Shown here piece by piece: positions 39,061-49,830 of a stretch of DNA of 64,000 nucleotides. Numbering within the stretch: the first letter of the stretch is position 1; every line of letters begins with the position of its first letter. The translations under genes were made by a program, and so were the position numbers. The notes beneath the pieces are model-generated. The model did not search any database. It had not been told where the DNA came from and saw nothing but the letters and a program-made list of their open reading frames with translations. Where the stretch lies: contig JARVLF010000002.1 of assembly GCA_030849465.1 (NCBI GenBank), forward strand, positions 434,001 to 498,000, read 5' to 3'. The DNA is from Moesziomyces globuligerus. Lineage: Eukaryota; Basidiomycota; Ustilaginomycetes; Ustilaginales; Ustilaginaceae.

Positions 39061-42000
39061 TTAGAGACCCTCATCGGACGCCCTACGGTTAAGGTCAAAG
39101 GCATCGCGAAGGTAGGCCTCGACCTCTGCCTTGTGCGCAACCTTGCTGCCCGTGGCGACGGAACTCGAGGGCGGCCTGGAAGCAAGCATGACAATGTCGT
39201 TCTTGTGGTGCTGCGTGTGTCGGCAAGCGGTCCTCAGCCTAGGCTGCACATAACTCCACGCACCATTGTTGAGCGGCTCCTCCTGGCAGAAGACGAGGTC
39301 GGCGTTGGGATACTTGTCGAGCGCCTGCACGATCGCCTCGTAGTGCAGCGGCGAGAGCTGCTCGATGCGCGAGATGGCCACGTCCTTGATGTTGTTCTCG
39401 CGCCTGTGGTTGAGCAGCGCAAAGTAGGTCTGGCCAAACGTGAGAATGTGACGCTTGATCTGCTCGGGCGCCACCAGCTCGTCCTTGCCCTCGCTCGCGT
39501 GCGGGTCCGGGATGAAACGCTGGAAGCCCGTACCGGGCAAAAAGTCGTCCAGACTCGACCTCGCCTCAGGATGGCGCAGCAGGCTCTTGCTGAAAAAGTT
39601 GACCAGCGGCTTGCGGAAGTCGCGATGCACCTGTCGCCTGAGCACGTGGAAGTAGTTGGCCGGCGTGGTGCAGTAGACGACCGCCATGTTCGAGTCCTGG
39701 TGCTGCCTGTTGCTCTTCTCGGGCGTGGGGAACTGGAAGGGGTGGTCGTCGCACAGCTGGAGGAATCGCTCGATCCTCGCCGACGAGTGCTCGGGACCCT
39801 GGCCGTCGTAGCCGTGCGGCAGGTTGAGCACGAGGCCGGTGCGCTGCAGCCACTTGCGCTCGCCCGAGGCGATGAACTGGTCGATGATGCACTGCGCGTT
39901 GTTGGCAAAGTCGCCGAACTGCGCCTCCCAGATGGTGAGGTTCTGCGGCGAGACGAGCGAGAAGCCGAGCTCGAAGCCCATGCATCCGAACTCGGAGAGC
40001 GACGAGTTGCACACCACAAACGGCGCCTGGCCCTCGCCGACGTGCTGGAGCGGCGTGTAGGTGGCCTCGTTCTCCTGGTCGTGCAGCACAGAGTGGCGCT
40101 GCGAGAAGGTGCCTCGCTCCACGTCCTGGCCGGAGAGACGCACGTAGTTGCCCTCGAGGGCGAGCGAGCCAAAGGCGAGCGCCTCGCCCGTGCTCATGTC
40201 GAGGCCCTTGCCCTCCTCGACGGTCTTGAGACGCGTCTTGAGGATGCGGCCGAGGTTGCGGTGGACGGTAAAGTCGTCCGGGTAGGTGGAGATGGTCTTG
40301 CCAATGTGCTTGAGCGTCTCCTGCTTGACACCGGTGTCCTTGTGGTCGAGGATCTGCTCGCGGAGCTCCTTGGGCGAGGGGAAGCCCTCCCAGGCGGACG
40401 AGAGCCACTCGCGCTCCTCGGGGCGGTAGGTCTTGCTCTTGTCAAACGCCTGCTCGAGCATGCCCCAGACCCACTTCTGGTGCTCCTCGATGTCGGACTG
40501 GGTGAAGCTGCCCTCCTCGACGAGGCGGGCGGCGTACTTGGAGAGCGTGGGGTCCTGCTTTGCGATGGCGGCGTACATGCGGGGCTGGGTGAACGAGGGC
40601 TGGTCGGTCTCGTTGTGTCCGTGCCTGCGGTAGCAGACGAGGTCGATGACGACGTCCTTCTTGAAGGTGGCGCGCCAGTCTGCGGCGAGCTGCGAGACAA
40701 AGGTGACGGCCTCGACGTCGTCGCCGTTGACGTGGAAGATGGGGGCGTCGATGGACTTGGCAATGTCCGAGGGGTAGGGGGTGGAGCGGGCGAAGCGCGG
40801 GTCGGTGGTGAAGCCGATCTGGTTGTTGACGACAATGTGGACGGTGCCGCCGGTGGCGTAGTAGGGGAGGTTGTACATGCCCATGGTCTCGTAGACGACG
40901 CCCTGGCCTGCAAAGGCGGCGTCGCCGTGCATGAGGAGCGCCATCGAGGTCTTGTGCTCGCCGTCCTTGGCAAAGTCCTGGAGGGCGCGCGTCTTGCCGA
41001 GCACGACGGGGTCCTCGGCCTCGAGGTGCGAGGGGTTTGCGACGAGCGAGAGCGCGACCTTCTTGCCCGAGGGCGTGGGGCGGACGTAGTTTGCGCCGAG
41101 GTGGTACTTGACGTCGCCGCCGCCCTCGCCGTCGTCCTCCTTGCCGGCAAACTGGTGGAGGATGCCCTCGATGGGCCTGCGGATGACGTTTGCGAGTACG
41201 TTGAGACGGCCGCGGTGGGGCATGCCGATGGTGACGCTGTCTACGCCGTGCTCGACGGAGCGGTCGATGAGGGTCTTTACGCCGGGGATGAGCGACTCGC
41301 CGCCCTCGAGGCCGAAGCGCTTCTCGTTGGGGTACTTGGAGGCGATGAAGCGCTCAAAGGAGTCGGACCAGATCAAGCGGTCGAGGATGGTGCGCTTCTC
41401 CTCGACCGAGTACTTGAAGGGCTCGGGGGTCTCGATGCGCTTGCGGAGCCAGTCGCACTTTTCGCGGTCGGGGATGTGTACGTACTGGATGCCGATGGAG
41501 CCGCAGTACATGCGCTTGCAGGCGTCGATGATTTCGCGGATGGTGAGCTCCTGGATGCCCTGCTCGACAAAGTTGGGGAGGAGGCCGGGGCCGAGGCGCA
41601 TCTTGCGGTCGAGGTCGGACTCGGACCAGCCGTAGTGCTCGATCTTGAGCTCCTCGGGGACGTTGGGGTCGAGGTCGGGGTCGAGGATGCCGAGAGGGTC
41701 GAGGCGGGCGATGCGGTGGCCACGGACCTGGTAGGCTCGGACGAGGAGCTGGAGCTGCAGAGGAGGGAGGGAGAGAAGGGGTGGGGGGAAGGGGATGTCA
41801 GATTGCGGAGGTGGGGTAAGAAGAAGGGTGGGGAAGGAAGCGAGGGCGTACCTTGAGGTGGTCATCGACGGCCTGGGTGGAGCCGCTGAAGCCCGAGACA
41901 TCGACGGGCGGAGCCTCCATGGGGAGGGGCATGAGGGTGGGAGGTGCGCGGAAGGCCTGCTCGGAGGGGAGACCCTTTGCGAGGCCGGAGAAGTAGACGT

Positions 42001-42277
42001 CCCAGGAGGCGTGGACGGAGGCGGGGTCCTGCTTCCAGAGCTTGTGCATCTCCTCTGCATAGTAGGCGTTGGTGGTGTTGATAAAGGTGTCTGAACCCGA
42101 GGGAGCGTTGGGCTTTGCGGGAGCGGGGCTGGCCTGCTGGGATTTTGTTGAGGACTGGTAGCATCTGAGCGAGGCGTTGATGGAGGTTGGCTTTGGGATG
42201 CGTGCCGAGGCGGAGGGGAGGGTGGAAGCCCTCCACGCGGCGCGGGGCATGGAACGCGAGGTGATGCTTCGCAACAT
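39061..42277 (-). CDS. KGD1: 2-oxoglutarate dehydrogenase E1 component, mitochondrial (one intron)
   Basis: Thiamine-diphosphate-dependent E1 of the TCA-cycle 2-oxoglutarate dehydrogenase complex, in the mitochondrial matrix. Exons 42277-41852 and 41754-39061 give 1,039 residues, as expected. The start sits in a perfect GCCACC context and opens an arginine/serine-rich presequence ([19 protein letters not shown]). Next come the E1-specific [19 protein letters not shown] block, DDHLK joined across the intron to [34 protein letters not shown], and the ThDP region around [18 protein letters not shown]. The C-terminal pyrimidine-binding half includes [17 protein letters not shown] and [20 protein letters not shown] sequences. 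The 97-base intron (GTACGC...CTGCAG) is phase 0. Starting instead inside the intron would drop the presequence and E1 N-terminal domain. Its opposite-strand frame is a shadow. Confidence 0.96.
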
Positions 42278-43998
42278 GGTGGCGGACGCTGTGTTGGAGG
42301 AGCAGCGTCGACCTGGAGAGAGGAGGGGGATGGAGATTGTGCGCTGCGAGAGACGCGAAAGGGGGTGGGATGGGGGTAAGGAAGGAAGGATGTGCGTGGC
42401 GAGGGATGGGAGGACTGGCGGAGCGACGAGATGCTTGTGGAGGGCGATGCCGGTCGACGAGAGGATGCGATCTCTCCTTGGCTCGGTGAGGCTCAGCGAG
42501 TGAGTGTGTGACACGAAGGCCGCTCTTCCCGAGCGCGCCAAAGGCGGCCAAAGGCGGGGCGGGCTGCTGGCGCAAAACGTGGAAAAAGAGGAGCGAGCTG
42601 AGGAAGAAGGGTTTGCTCGAATTCCGAGAGGAGCCACGTAAATAAAATTCAACCGCCATCAACAGACAAACACACACACCTGCTCACCCCTTGTCAAACC
42701 CTTTGCTCGCAAGCAAGTGAGCGGCTCTTGGCGGGTGTCAATTGGCCGGTGGACCACCCCGAGTCACGTTGATGCTTGGGGAGGGGCGGCCGTCACATGG
42801 CGTGGACTTTGTCGCTGAGGGCAGGATGAGGCAAGCCGAGTCGTACAAAGCACAGCGCGGCCGAGGATGCCCGGCCAAATCGGAGGAGCGAGGCGAGGCT
42901 CGGAATGCTCCGTCGATGCCAGCCAGCCAGCTCGATTCGAGGCCTTGTGCCGATGCTTGCGGCTCAGTGACTGAACCATGCGCTCCTCTTGGAGTATCTT
43001 GGATTGCTCGCTCGGGTGGGGGCGTCGATCACAGTGTAGCAGTCAGCGGCTTGCGGCTTGTACGCGCTCGAGCAACAAATCACAGTGCTCCAAATTCAGC
43101 ATTCGCGGCCGAGGCGCGGAGAGATCCGTCGAAATCATTGCTTGTGCGTTGGCTGGCACAAACGTCGATCTGACAGCATCGTGCAACACTTGATTCGCAC
43201 GAAACACCGATTTTTTATTTTGGTCGTCACAGTCAGCCGACTCGCGCTCGACGGCGCTCGACTGCGGTCTGACGTTGCGCAGGGTCCGAAACGGCAAGCT
43301 TTGGCCGAGCCCACCTTACGTCATGGCCCAAGCTTGTACGAGTCAAGCTTAGCGTGCGCCGCGCCCCTCGCCAGCGCCTGGCTTGGAATACGCGTACTGT
43401 TCCTTGCAGCATGTCTGGGCCTGAACCTCGACGCCACGTATGCCATGTTGAGCAGCCCACACTGGCGTGAGTGGGCGACTTGGCCGAGCGTTGGACGTCG
43501 ATGAGGTTGGTCGGTTCAGAGCGTGCGGTGCGGTGCGATTTGACGTCGTTGCGCGTCTGGCGCGATCCAACCCTGCGTCGAGTGCATTTTTCAGCCAATG
43601 GGCCGCAAGCCACCACCTCTCCCAGGCACACCCACAGCATCCGAACCATCCAGTCGCTTGCAAGGGTCCTTGGGCGCTTGGCGCCACTGTGCCGTGCTAC
43701 ACTGGACTCTACTCTAGGCGGGGCGAGATAGCTGCTGGCAATTCCAGAGTGCGCCCGCGCGCGACACGGGGTATTCCTGCACCGCAACTGCAATGCATGC
43801 GTGCCTTTGCTCTCCAGCTGCCGCGCTGTCTATAGTAAGAGTAACAGTTGCAGCCTCGCCTGCGGATGGTGGCGGGGCAGCGCAGCGCAGCTCTCAGAGC
43901 TTTGGAGCGTGGCGAATTTGAGGCGGCTCAGCTCGCTCAGCTCCACTTTGGCGCGGCGAGTCGTAATTCTCTGGCTTTGGCTTTTGGGGCAGCCGAGC

Positions 43999-44045
43999 GA
44001 GCCAGAGAGCCCGAGAGCCAGAGAGCCCGAGAGCCAGAGAGCGAG
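43999..44045. repeat. 16-base tandem repeat (CAGAGAGCCCGAGAGC)
   Basis: Nearly three head-to-tail copies of a 16-base purine-rich unit upstream of the phosphatase gene. Confidence 0.85.
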
Positions 44046-44220
44046 ATTGCTTTGACCCAGCCAGAGCCAGCGAGCGGCGTTGTGGGATGCCAATCGCTCT
44101 CTCTTTCTCACTCGCTCCACCTCGCGGTTGCGTTCCATGCACATCCCTCGACCTCTCCCTCCCTCTCTCCAACCAGCGCTTCACTTCTTCCTAGACACCG
44201 CCTCCTCCATCAACCTCGAC

Positions 44221-44244
44221 ACCACCACCACCACCACCACCACC
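44221..44244. repeat. (ACC)8 microsatellite
   Basis: Eight perfect ACC triplets in the presumed 5' leader of the phosphatase gene; they encode threonines within the upstream ORF beginning at 44137. Confidence 0.9.
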
Positions 44245-44503
44245 TTCAGCGAACACGCACACACGCACCCCGCTCAATCGACGCTGTGCACTTGCTCCAA
44301 CTATCCCTTGCTGATTGTCGCGACATGTCGCTGCTTTGATCAGCCACCCAACACCATTCATCCGGCCCAAACCATCGCATCCGTACAAGCCATGGTGCTT
44401 TCCTGATCGTGCAGCTCGCCTTCCGCCTGCTCCGTACAACAACCTCGTCTCGCTAGACACTTCTCTCCCAAGTGCTCGCTGCTCGAGCAAGCAACCTTTC
44501 ATC

Positions 44504-47500
44504 ATGGTGTCTGCCCCACCATCAGAAACCGCTACACAGAGCAAGTCCCGCCGCTCCCTACTTCCTTCACTCAACTTTGGCTCCTCTTCTTCCTCCTCCT
44601 CTTTTACTGCACCAGCTAGCACGCCCGGCATCCCTCCCTCATCTTCTGCTGCTTCCGCTGCCTCTGCTGAGCCAGACTACTTTGCCACCATCCATGTCCC
44701 CGATCCAAACGCACCCAACCCGGGCGCCGTCCGCATCGCCAGCCCCTTTGCCCTCGCCACCCCTCTCGTCTCGGCATCCGGCGCGCGCCTCCCCTCGCGT
44801 TCGAGCCACACCAACGATCACATCGCTCCAGATCTACATAACCACCCATGGGCAAAGCTCTTCCCAGACGGAGGAATGACCACCGCCTTGCCAGACGCCT
44901 TCCACATGCGTCCACTCGCCGTGCCCCAGACCCCAGCAGCCAACGCCGCCTCCGTCAAAAACAACACCTTCTCGCCCGCCTCGGCTGCAACCCCCGACTT
45001 TCGCCATCAGCTCAACCTTCCCGCCAGCCTCAAGGGCGCCATCTCTTCCAGCGCCTCTCTCCCACTCCCTGCCTCCTCGGCTGCCTCCTCTTCCACAAAC
45101 CAAAAGCCCGGCGCGTCCACCACCGACCTCACCAAATTCAAGGCCCTCGACGTCGATGCCCTCGCCGAGACACTCAAGCCTCCATCTTGGAAGCACCGCC
45201 TCGCTCCCTCCTCTTCGTCCAGAACGCCATCCTCAGCCTCGGCTGCTCCCCACCCAGCCGCTCCGGACGATGTGCTCATCCTCGACATTCGCCCTTCCAC
45301 CTCCTTCTCCACCGCCCGTGTCGTCTCCAGCATCAACATCTGCGCGCCCAGCACCCTCCTCAAGCGTCCTGCCATCACCGTCGAGCGCATCGAGGACGAG
45401 ATGCTCGGCAGCCTCGGCGACCGCCGTCGCTTCATGCGATGGCGCAAAGGCCCGCTCAAGCCCAAATCAGACGCAAAGCCAGGCGCTTCAGACGCCTCCA
45501 TCGAGGCCACCCGCAAGCGCGGCGCCACCATCAGCCTCCCCGAAGAACCCGGCATCAACAAGATCATCGTGCTCGACACCGACACCAGCCGCATCGATGG
45601 CGCCGGAAACGCCACCGCCGGCGGCGGAGGCCCGTGCCTCATCGGCGTACTCAAGAAGTTCGATGCTGCCGGCTTCGCTGGCGAACTTTGCTGGCTCGTC
45701 GGCGGCTTCAACAAGCTCGCCCGCTCCAAGCGTGCTCACGAGTTCATCGACACTGACTCGCTCAACAGGTCGGCACACGACAAACCAGCCGGCTTGGTCG
45801 GCGCCGCCTCACCTGCGCAGTCGCAAAACGGCAACGACGCACGCATCCGCATGCCACCCACGCTCAAGCTCAACGGCATCACAGCCTCGCCCTCCGCCGC
45901 CAGCCCCGTCGACGCCGACGAGCGTCAGTCGCTCGTCCAGCCCCGCGGCCTGCCCCTCGAAGCGTTCCAGACCCAGAGCACCGTCGCTGGCTGGCCTGGC
46001 CTCTCCGCATCGCCCGCCAACGAGGCTGCCAAGCAACCCTCCGCAGATTCGTCACACTTCAATCTGGCCGCTCGCCAGCCCGATCAGAGCCAAGACAGCG
46101 GCGCATCTTCGGAGCAGGCCAGTGGTTCCAACAGGCAGACCGCCGCATGTGCCAACCCCTTCTTTGACAACATCCGTCAGAACAGGGAGCTCCAGCACGG
46201 CATCACCGAGAAGATCCCCATGGATCTGCCGAGCATGAGCGAAGCACAGCTGCGCGAGATACCGCCGTTCTTGCAGAAGCTCGTCCATATGCAACCCGCA
46301 GACCGCGCCCTCGCGCTTGCTCAGGCCTTCTTCGACATCGAAAAGGCCGAGCAAAACCGTCTCATCGCGACCATGCAGCAGCACTCGGCCGAGTCCGACT
46401 GCGACCCAAGGGCCAAGGACTTTGCCAGTGCACAAGCAGCAGCCATGCAGAGGCCCGCGTCAACCACGCTGGGTGTGCGTCACCTCGATGCAAGGTCGCA
46501 CGTCTTCCCCTTCAGCATCGCTGCCGCGCTCGAGAGGGGGGCGGACAACAGGTACAACAACATCTGGACCTACGAGCACAGCCGAGTGCGGCTATGCAGG
46601 CCGCAGTCCGCGCACGACCCCGGGTCCGACTACCTCAATGGATCGTATGTGCAGCCGCCTCAGCAGCTCGGTAGCCAGCGCAGGTACATCGCCACACAAG
46701 CGCCGCTGCCGAGCACCTTTGACGCATTCTGGACGGCCGTCTGGGAGCAGAACAGCCGCGTGATTGTCATGCTTACGCGCGAGCACGAGAGTGGCCGCCT
46801 GCAGAGCCATCCGTACTGGCTCAAGACCGAGTACGGAGAGTTCATCCGGCTGACCAAGCTCGAGGAGGTCGTGTTGGATCAGGCGGGACACAAGATGCGC
46901 CCAGACGAGTGCGAGGGTGCCCTTGGCAGTGGCACAGATGCGGGTGGGCCGCTGTTTCCCACCATGTCGCAGCCGCAGCAGAGCGCCGAGGGAAAGCGCG
47001 AGCCGACGACGGTGCGCCGGACGTTTTTGCTCAAGAACCTCGCCGAGCCGCATGCAGAGCCCCGCAGGGTGGTGCAGTTGCAGTACATCGCCTGGCCCGA
47101 TTACCACATCCCCGAAACGCCCGAATCGCTGCTCGATCTCATGGACATGGCGGCGTCGGCGCAGAGTGCGGCGGATAAAGAGGTGCGGAACGCCGTCTCG
47201 CGCGGAAGGACGGGCGCAGCAGGGCCTATGGTCGTGCACTGCTCCGCGGGAGTAGGTCGCACGGGAGCGTACATTGTCATTGACGCCACGCTCGATGTGC
47301 TTCGCCGAGTCCGGCGCAGACAGAAGCTTGTCGCTCTCGGCAGCAGCGACGCCTCGGTGGAGCCTCCGACGTGGGAGAACGATCTTGTGGGCACCAATGC
47401 AGCCGCGGCCGCGGCCGAGACGCCCGAGGTCGACATGGCGCCGGCGTCGTCGCCGCCGCTCGGCGATCGGTTCCCGCGCACGCCGCGCAGGAGTCTGAAG

Positions 47501-48586
47501 CGCGAGCTGTCGCCGACGGGCATGGACATCGACATGGGCAGCACGCACGGCGCGGGCGGCTCGGCACGCGACCTCAGCTCGCCGCCGCCCATGTTGCGCT
47601 CGCGCTCGAGCGAGAGCGGATCCGGCATCGACGGCGGCAGCAACCTCAGCAGCAGCCTCGGCAGCACGGGCAGCTGCAGCCAGCGCGACGCAGGCGCACC
47701 AGCCGCACCGAGCGGATTCAGCAACCCGTTCAGCTCGCCCACCTTCAAGTTCAACGCGGCCGCCGTGGCCAAGTTGCGCAACGGCGAGGCTGGCGCCAGT
47801 GCGGGAGCAGGCGGAGTCGTGTCGCCCCGACAGGAGGTGCATTCGCCGACGCGGGGTGGGGCTTTGCAGTTGCCCGCGCATCTGGCACCGGATGCGTGGC
47901 GACAGGCGTCGTCGTCGCCGTTCTCGGAGGTGTCGACGCCGTCGTTCCACGGTGGCGGCTCGGCTCGGTCGTCGTTCTCGTCGGCGGCCGGCGTGCATTC
48001 GCGGCTGTCGAGCGCCAACGGGCTTTCGCCCAGTGCGGGCGCGCCTGCAGAGGCGTCGAGGTCGATCGAAGAGGCGCTGCTTTCGGCCATGAACCCGTTC
48101 GAGCTCGCGCTCAGCCCGGGTGGCGCGCGGGACGACGAGGGTGCAGAGATGGCGACGGCGGTGGGGGATGCTTCGACGTCGACGGTGACGGGGAGCAATG
48201 AGCCGACGCCGTTTGATGTGGCCTCGAGCCAAGCGAGTGGATTCGGCTGGGGTCAGCGGGGCGGCGAGAGCATGTCGGCGTCCGACTCGGCCGGATCCGG
48301 GTCGTTTGATGTCCTGACGGGCACGCCGAGCACCAGCGCCTCGATGGCATCGGTCAAGGATGGAGAGCAGATGCTCGTAGCAAAGGACCACGCGAGCCTG
48401 TCGAATGCTCGAGCCGGCGCTGCCGATGCGCTCTACCTTGCAGGCCAGGATCTGGTCAGGACGATCGTCGAGACGGTCAGGGAACAGCGCATGAGTCTGA
48501 TCCAGACCGGCCGTCAGTACGTGTTTGTATACTCGGCCGTCCTGGCTGGAGTCCTCAGAGATCTCGAGAGAGAAGGCGTCCGTTGA
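44504..48586 (+). CDS. rhodanese plus protein tyrosine phosphatase, PTP domain split by a long insert
   Basis: Dephosphorylates phosphotyrosine, by analogy with yeast/fission-yeast Ptp/Pyp enzymes probably of MAP kinases. The 1,360-residue frame starts at an ATG with A at -3. Residues 1-250 are Ser/Ala/Pro-rich. A rhodanese-like domain begins at about 255 (DVLILDIRPSTSFSTARV), as in Pyp1. A disordered stretch follows, and the PTP domain starts near 675 (NRYNNIWTYEHSRVRL). The WPD loop is WPDYHIP (864-870) and the catalytic loop HCSAGVGRTG has cysteine 913. Then about 370 residues of low-complexity sequence intervene (roughly 940-1310) before the last PTP helices with the Q-loop block QTGRQYVFVY (glutamine 1334). 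In PTP1B the corresponding spacing is 47 residues, here about 420. The frame stays open and the insert has no GT-AG pair that is clearly needed. No introns called. Confidence 0.9.
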   Translation: MVSAPPSETATQSKSRRSLLPSLNFGSSSSSSSFTAPASTPGIPPSSSAASAASAEPDYFATIHVPDPNAPNPGAVRIASPFALATPLVSASGARLPSRSSHTNDHIAPDLHNHPWAKLFPDGGMTTALPDAFHMRPLAVPQTPAANAASVKNNTFSPASAATPDFRHQLNLPASLKGAISSSASLPLPASSAASSSTNQKPGASTTDLTKFKALDVDALAETLKPPSWKHRLAPSSSSRTPSSASAAPHPAAPDDVLILDIRPSTSFSTARVVSSINICAPSTLLKRPAITVERIEDEMLGSLGDRRRFMRWRKGPLKPKSDAKPGASDASIEATRKRGATISLPEEPGINKIIVLDTDTSRIDGAGNATAGGGGPCLIGVLKKFDAAGFAGELCWLVGGFNKLARSKRAHEFIDTDSLNRSAHDKPAGLVGAASPAQSQNGNDARIRMPPTLKLNGITASPSAASPVDADERQSLVQPRGLPLEAFQTQSTVAGWPGLSASPANEAAKQPSADSSHFNLAARQPDQSQDSGASSEQASGSNRQTAACANPFFDNIRQNRELQHGITEKIPMDLPSMSEAQLREIPPFLQKLVHMQPADRALALAQAFFDIEKAEQNRLIATMQQHSAESDCDPRAKDFASAQAAAMQRPASTTLGVRHLDARSHVFPFSIAAALERGADNRYNNIWTYEHSRVRLCRPQSAHDPGSDYLNGSYVQPPQQLGSQRRYIATQAPLPSTFDAFWTAVWEQNSRVIVMLTREHESGRLQSHPYWLKTEYGEFIRLTKLEEVVLDQAGHKMRPDECEGALGSGTDAGGPLFPTMSQPQQSAEGKREPTTVRRTFLLKNLAEPHAEPRRVVQLQYIAWPDYHIPETPESLLDLMDMAASAQSAADKEVRNAVSRGRTGAAGPMVVHCSAGVGRTGAYIVIDATLDVLRRVRRRQKLVALGSSDASVEPPTWENDLVGTNAAAAAAETPEVDMAPASSPPLGDRFPRTPRRSLKRELSPTGMDIDMGSTHGAGGSARDLSSPPPMLRSRSSESGSGIDGGSNLSSSLGSTGSCSQRDAGAPAAPSGFSNPFSSPTFKFNAAAVAKLRNGEAGASAGAGGVVSPRQEVHSPTRGGALQLPAHLAPDAWRQASSSPFSEVSTPSFHGGGSARSSFSSAAGVHSRLSSANGLSPSAGAPAEASRSIEEALLSAMNPFELALSPGGARDDEGAEMATAVGDASTSTVTGSNEPTPFDVASSQASGFGWGQRGGESMSASDSAGSGSFDVLTGTPSTSASMASVKDGEQMLVAKDHASLSNARAGAADALYLAGQDLVRTIVETVREQRMSLIQTGRQYVFVYSAVLAGVLRDLEREGVR

Positions 48587-48704
48587 AAGCCCACTGCACA
48601 TGTGCGCATGATAGAGTTCTCGGAAATGCATCTTTTTTTTTACTGTTACAACCTAGAAGTACAAAGCGAAGCCAAAGCCAAGGCGGGGAGACGGGGGGTT
48701 TGGG

Positions 48705-49601
48705 TTATTTGATATAGCGATTCATGAACTTCTTGTGAAAGTCGGAGCGGGTGAGGTCGTTGACGAAGCCCTTGTCCGTCGAGGCCGAAGGGCGAGGCGC
48801 AGCTTGGTTTTTAAAGATGACATCGTCGTCCCATCGTCGCTGCACGCCGAAATCTCCGCTTGAACCTCGTGCCGCACCTCGTAGCGCACCTGCTGGTGCA
48901 CCTCCGGATGGTGCTGCGGATGGGGATTCGGTGGAGGAGAAGGCGGCTTGGAGGTTGAGCAGCGGGTTTCCGGCCGCGACCTGTTCTTCGTGGGAGAGGG
49001 TGTCTGCGGCGCTGTCCGCAGCGGCGCGTCGCGCAGCTTGGGCCGCGCGCTCCGCCTTGATCTTTGCCAACTCGCGCAGCAAGGCCGCCTCCTCATCCTC
49101 ATCCTCGTCGTCATCGCTGTCGGCATCACTTGCGCTGTCGCTGGAGCTCGAAGAGCTCGACTCGGCATCACTCGCTTCATTCGCTCCGACCCCACCGTCT
49201 GCCTTGCCTGCCTCTGCCTCGCTGGGCTCGGTATCCTTGGCTTGGTCGACCCTCTCCTCCTCCTCGTCGTCGTCGTCGTCGTCATCGTCCGAGTCGGCGT
49301 CGAGTTCAAGTGCGAGTGCGAGGGCGGATTGTCTCCGGCTGGGTTCGCTCTGCGTATCCAGAGCGGTGGGGGCGGGGAGGGGGTCGAGGCCGTGTTTGGC
49401 GCGCTTGCGATTCGAGGCTGACCATTCGGCGAGTTCGAGGTCGCGTTTCAGGTCACGGCGTTGCGACGGCTCGGTGGCGGGTTGGCGGAACTTGAGCGAC
49501 GAATGCGAGGGGAGTTCGCGCGTGGTGATCTGCTGCGAGGCGTGCGCGGATGGCGCACGCCCCTTGGCAGCTGCAAATGTAGGTCGATGCGCAGAAGACA
49601 T
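48705..49601 (-). CDS. CWC15: spliceosome component Cwc15
   Basis: Small subunit of the Prp19/Cdc5-associated spliceosome. The 298 residues begin with the invariant N-terminal block (SSAHRPTFAAAKGR), followed by LPSHSSLKFRQP and the DLKRDLELAEW-like region. The middle is a long acidic/serine tract (Asp/Glu runs around residues 108-115 and 163-174). Next is EEAALLRELAKIKAERA, the conserved helix. The C terminus has NPLLNL and the signature VQRRWDDDVIFKNQA and FVNDLTRSDFHKKFMNRYIK. All family landmarks are present. The acidic spacer makes the protein longer than yeast Cwc15 (175). The start chosen at 49601 gives the family N terminus; the frame upstream is not conserved. Convergent with the phosphatase gene, divergent from the FKBP gene only 229 bases away. 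Confidence 0.93.
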   Translation of the reverse strand: MSSAHRPTFAAAKGRAPSAHASQQITTRELPSHSSLKFRQPATEPSQRRDLKRDLELAEWSASNRKRAKHGLDPLPAPTALDTQSEPSRRQSALALALELDADSDDDDDDDDEEEERVDQAKDTEPSEAEAGKADGGVGANEASDAESSSSSSSDSASDADSDDDEDEDEEAALLRELAKIKAERAAQAARRAAADSAADTLSHEEQVAAGNPLLNLQAAFSSTESPSAAPSGGAPAGALRGAARGSSGDFGVQRRWDDDVIFKNQAAPRPSASTDKGFVNDLTRSDFHKKFMNRYIK

Positions 49602-49830
49602 GATGATGGCCACAAAGCAACAAAGATCCCAACATGTGGAGAATAAAAAAAGGTCCAAACCCGCCTGATCTTGTTTCGGCCGGTTGGAAGCAATAACTTA
49701 CGCACAACGCACAGACCCAAAGACTCCACGTCAACCAGCCCCAACCCCAGGGTGCAACACCTCGAACCCAACCAAAGACAAAGACAGAGGCCATCTTGAC
49801 TCTTACCACTACCAACACGCAAGAGACAAC
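49602..49830. promoter_or_regulatory. short divergent promoter CWC15 / FKBP
   Basis: Only 229 bases separate the two start codons, so a compact bidirectional promoter is implied. Confidence 0.5.

Larger units (their letters stand above)
42278..44503. promoter_or_regulatory. long divergent intergenic region KGD1 / tyrosine phosphatase
   Basis: 2.2 kb without a recognised gene, the longest gap in the gene-dense part. The right end probably holds a long leader of the phosphatase gene. If transcribed from before 44137, that leader contains an upstream ORF of 89 codons (44137-44406) and a four-codon one (ATG at 44325). Several simple repeats lie between 43.9 and 44.3 kb. Frames near 42742-43173 show nothing recognisable. 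Confidence 0.5.

Noticed and set aside
39133..41856. 907-codon plus-strand open frame
   Set aside because: Antisense of KGD1. Length alone is not evidence in this codon-biased GC-rich DNA.
46592..48631. 679-codon minus-strand open frame
   Set aside because: Antisense of the phosphatase gene.
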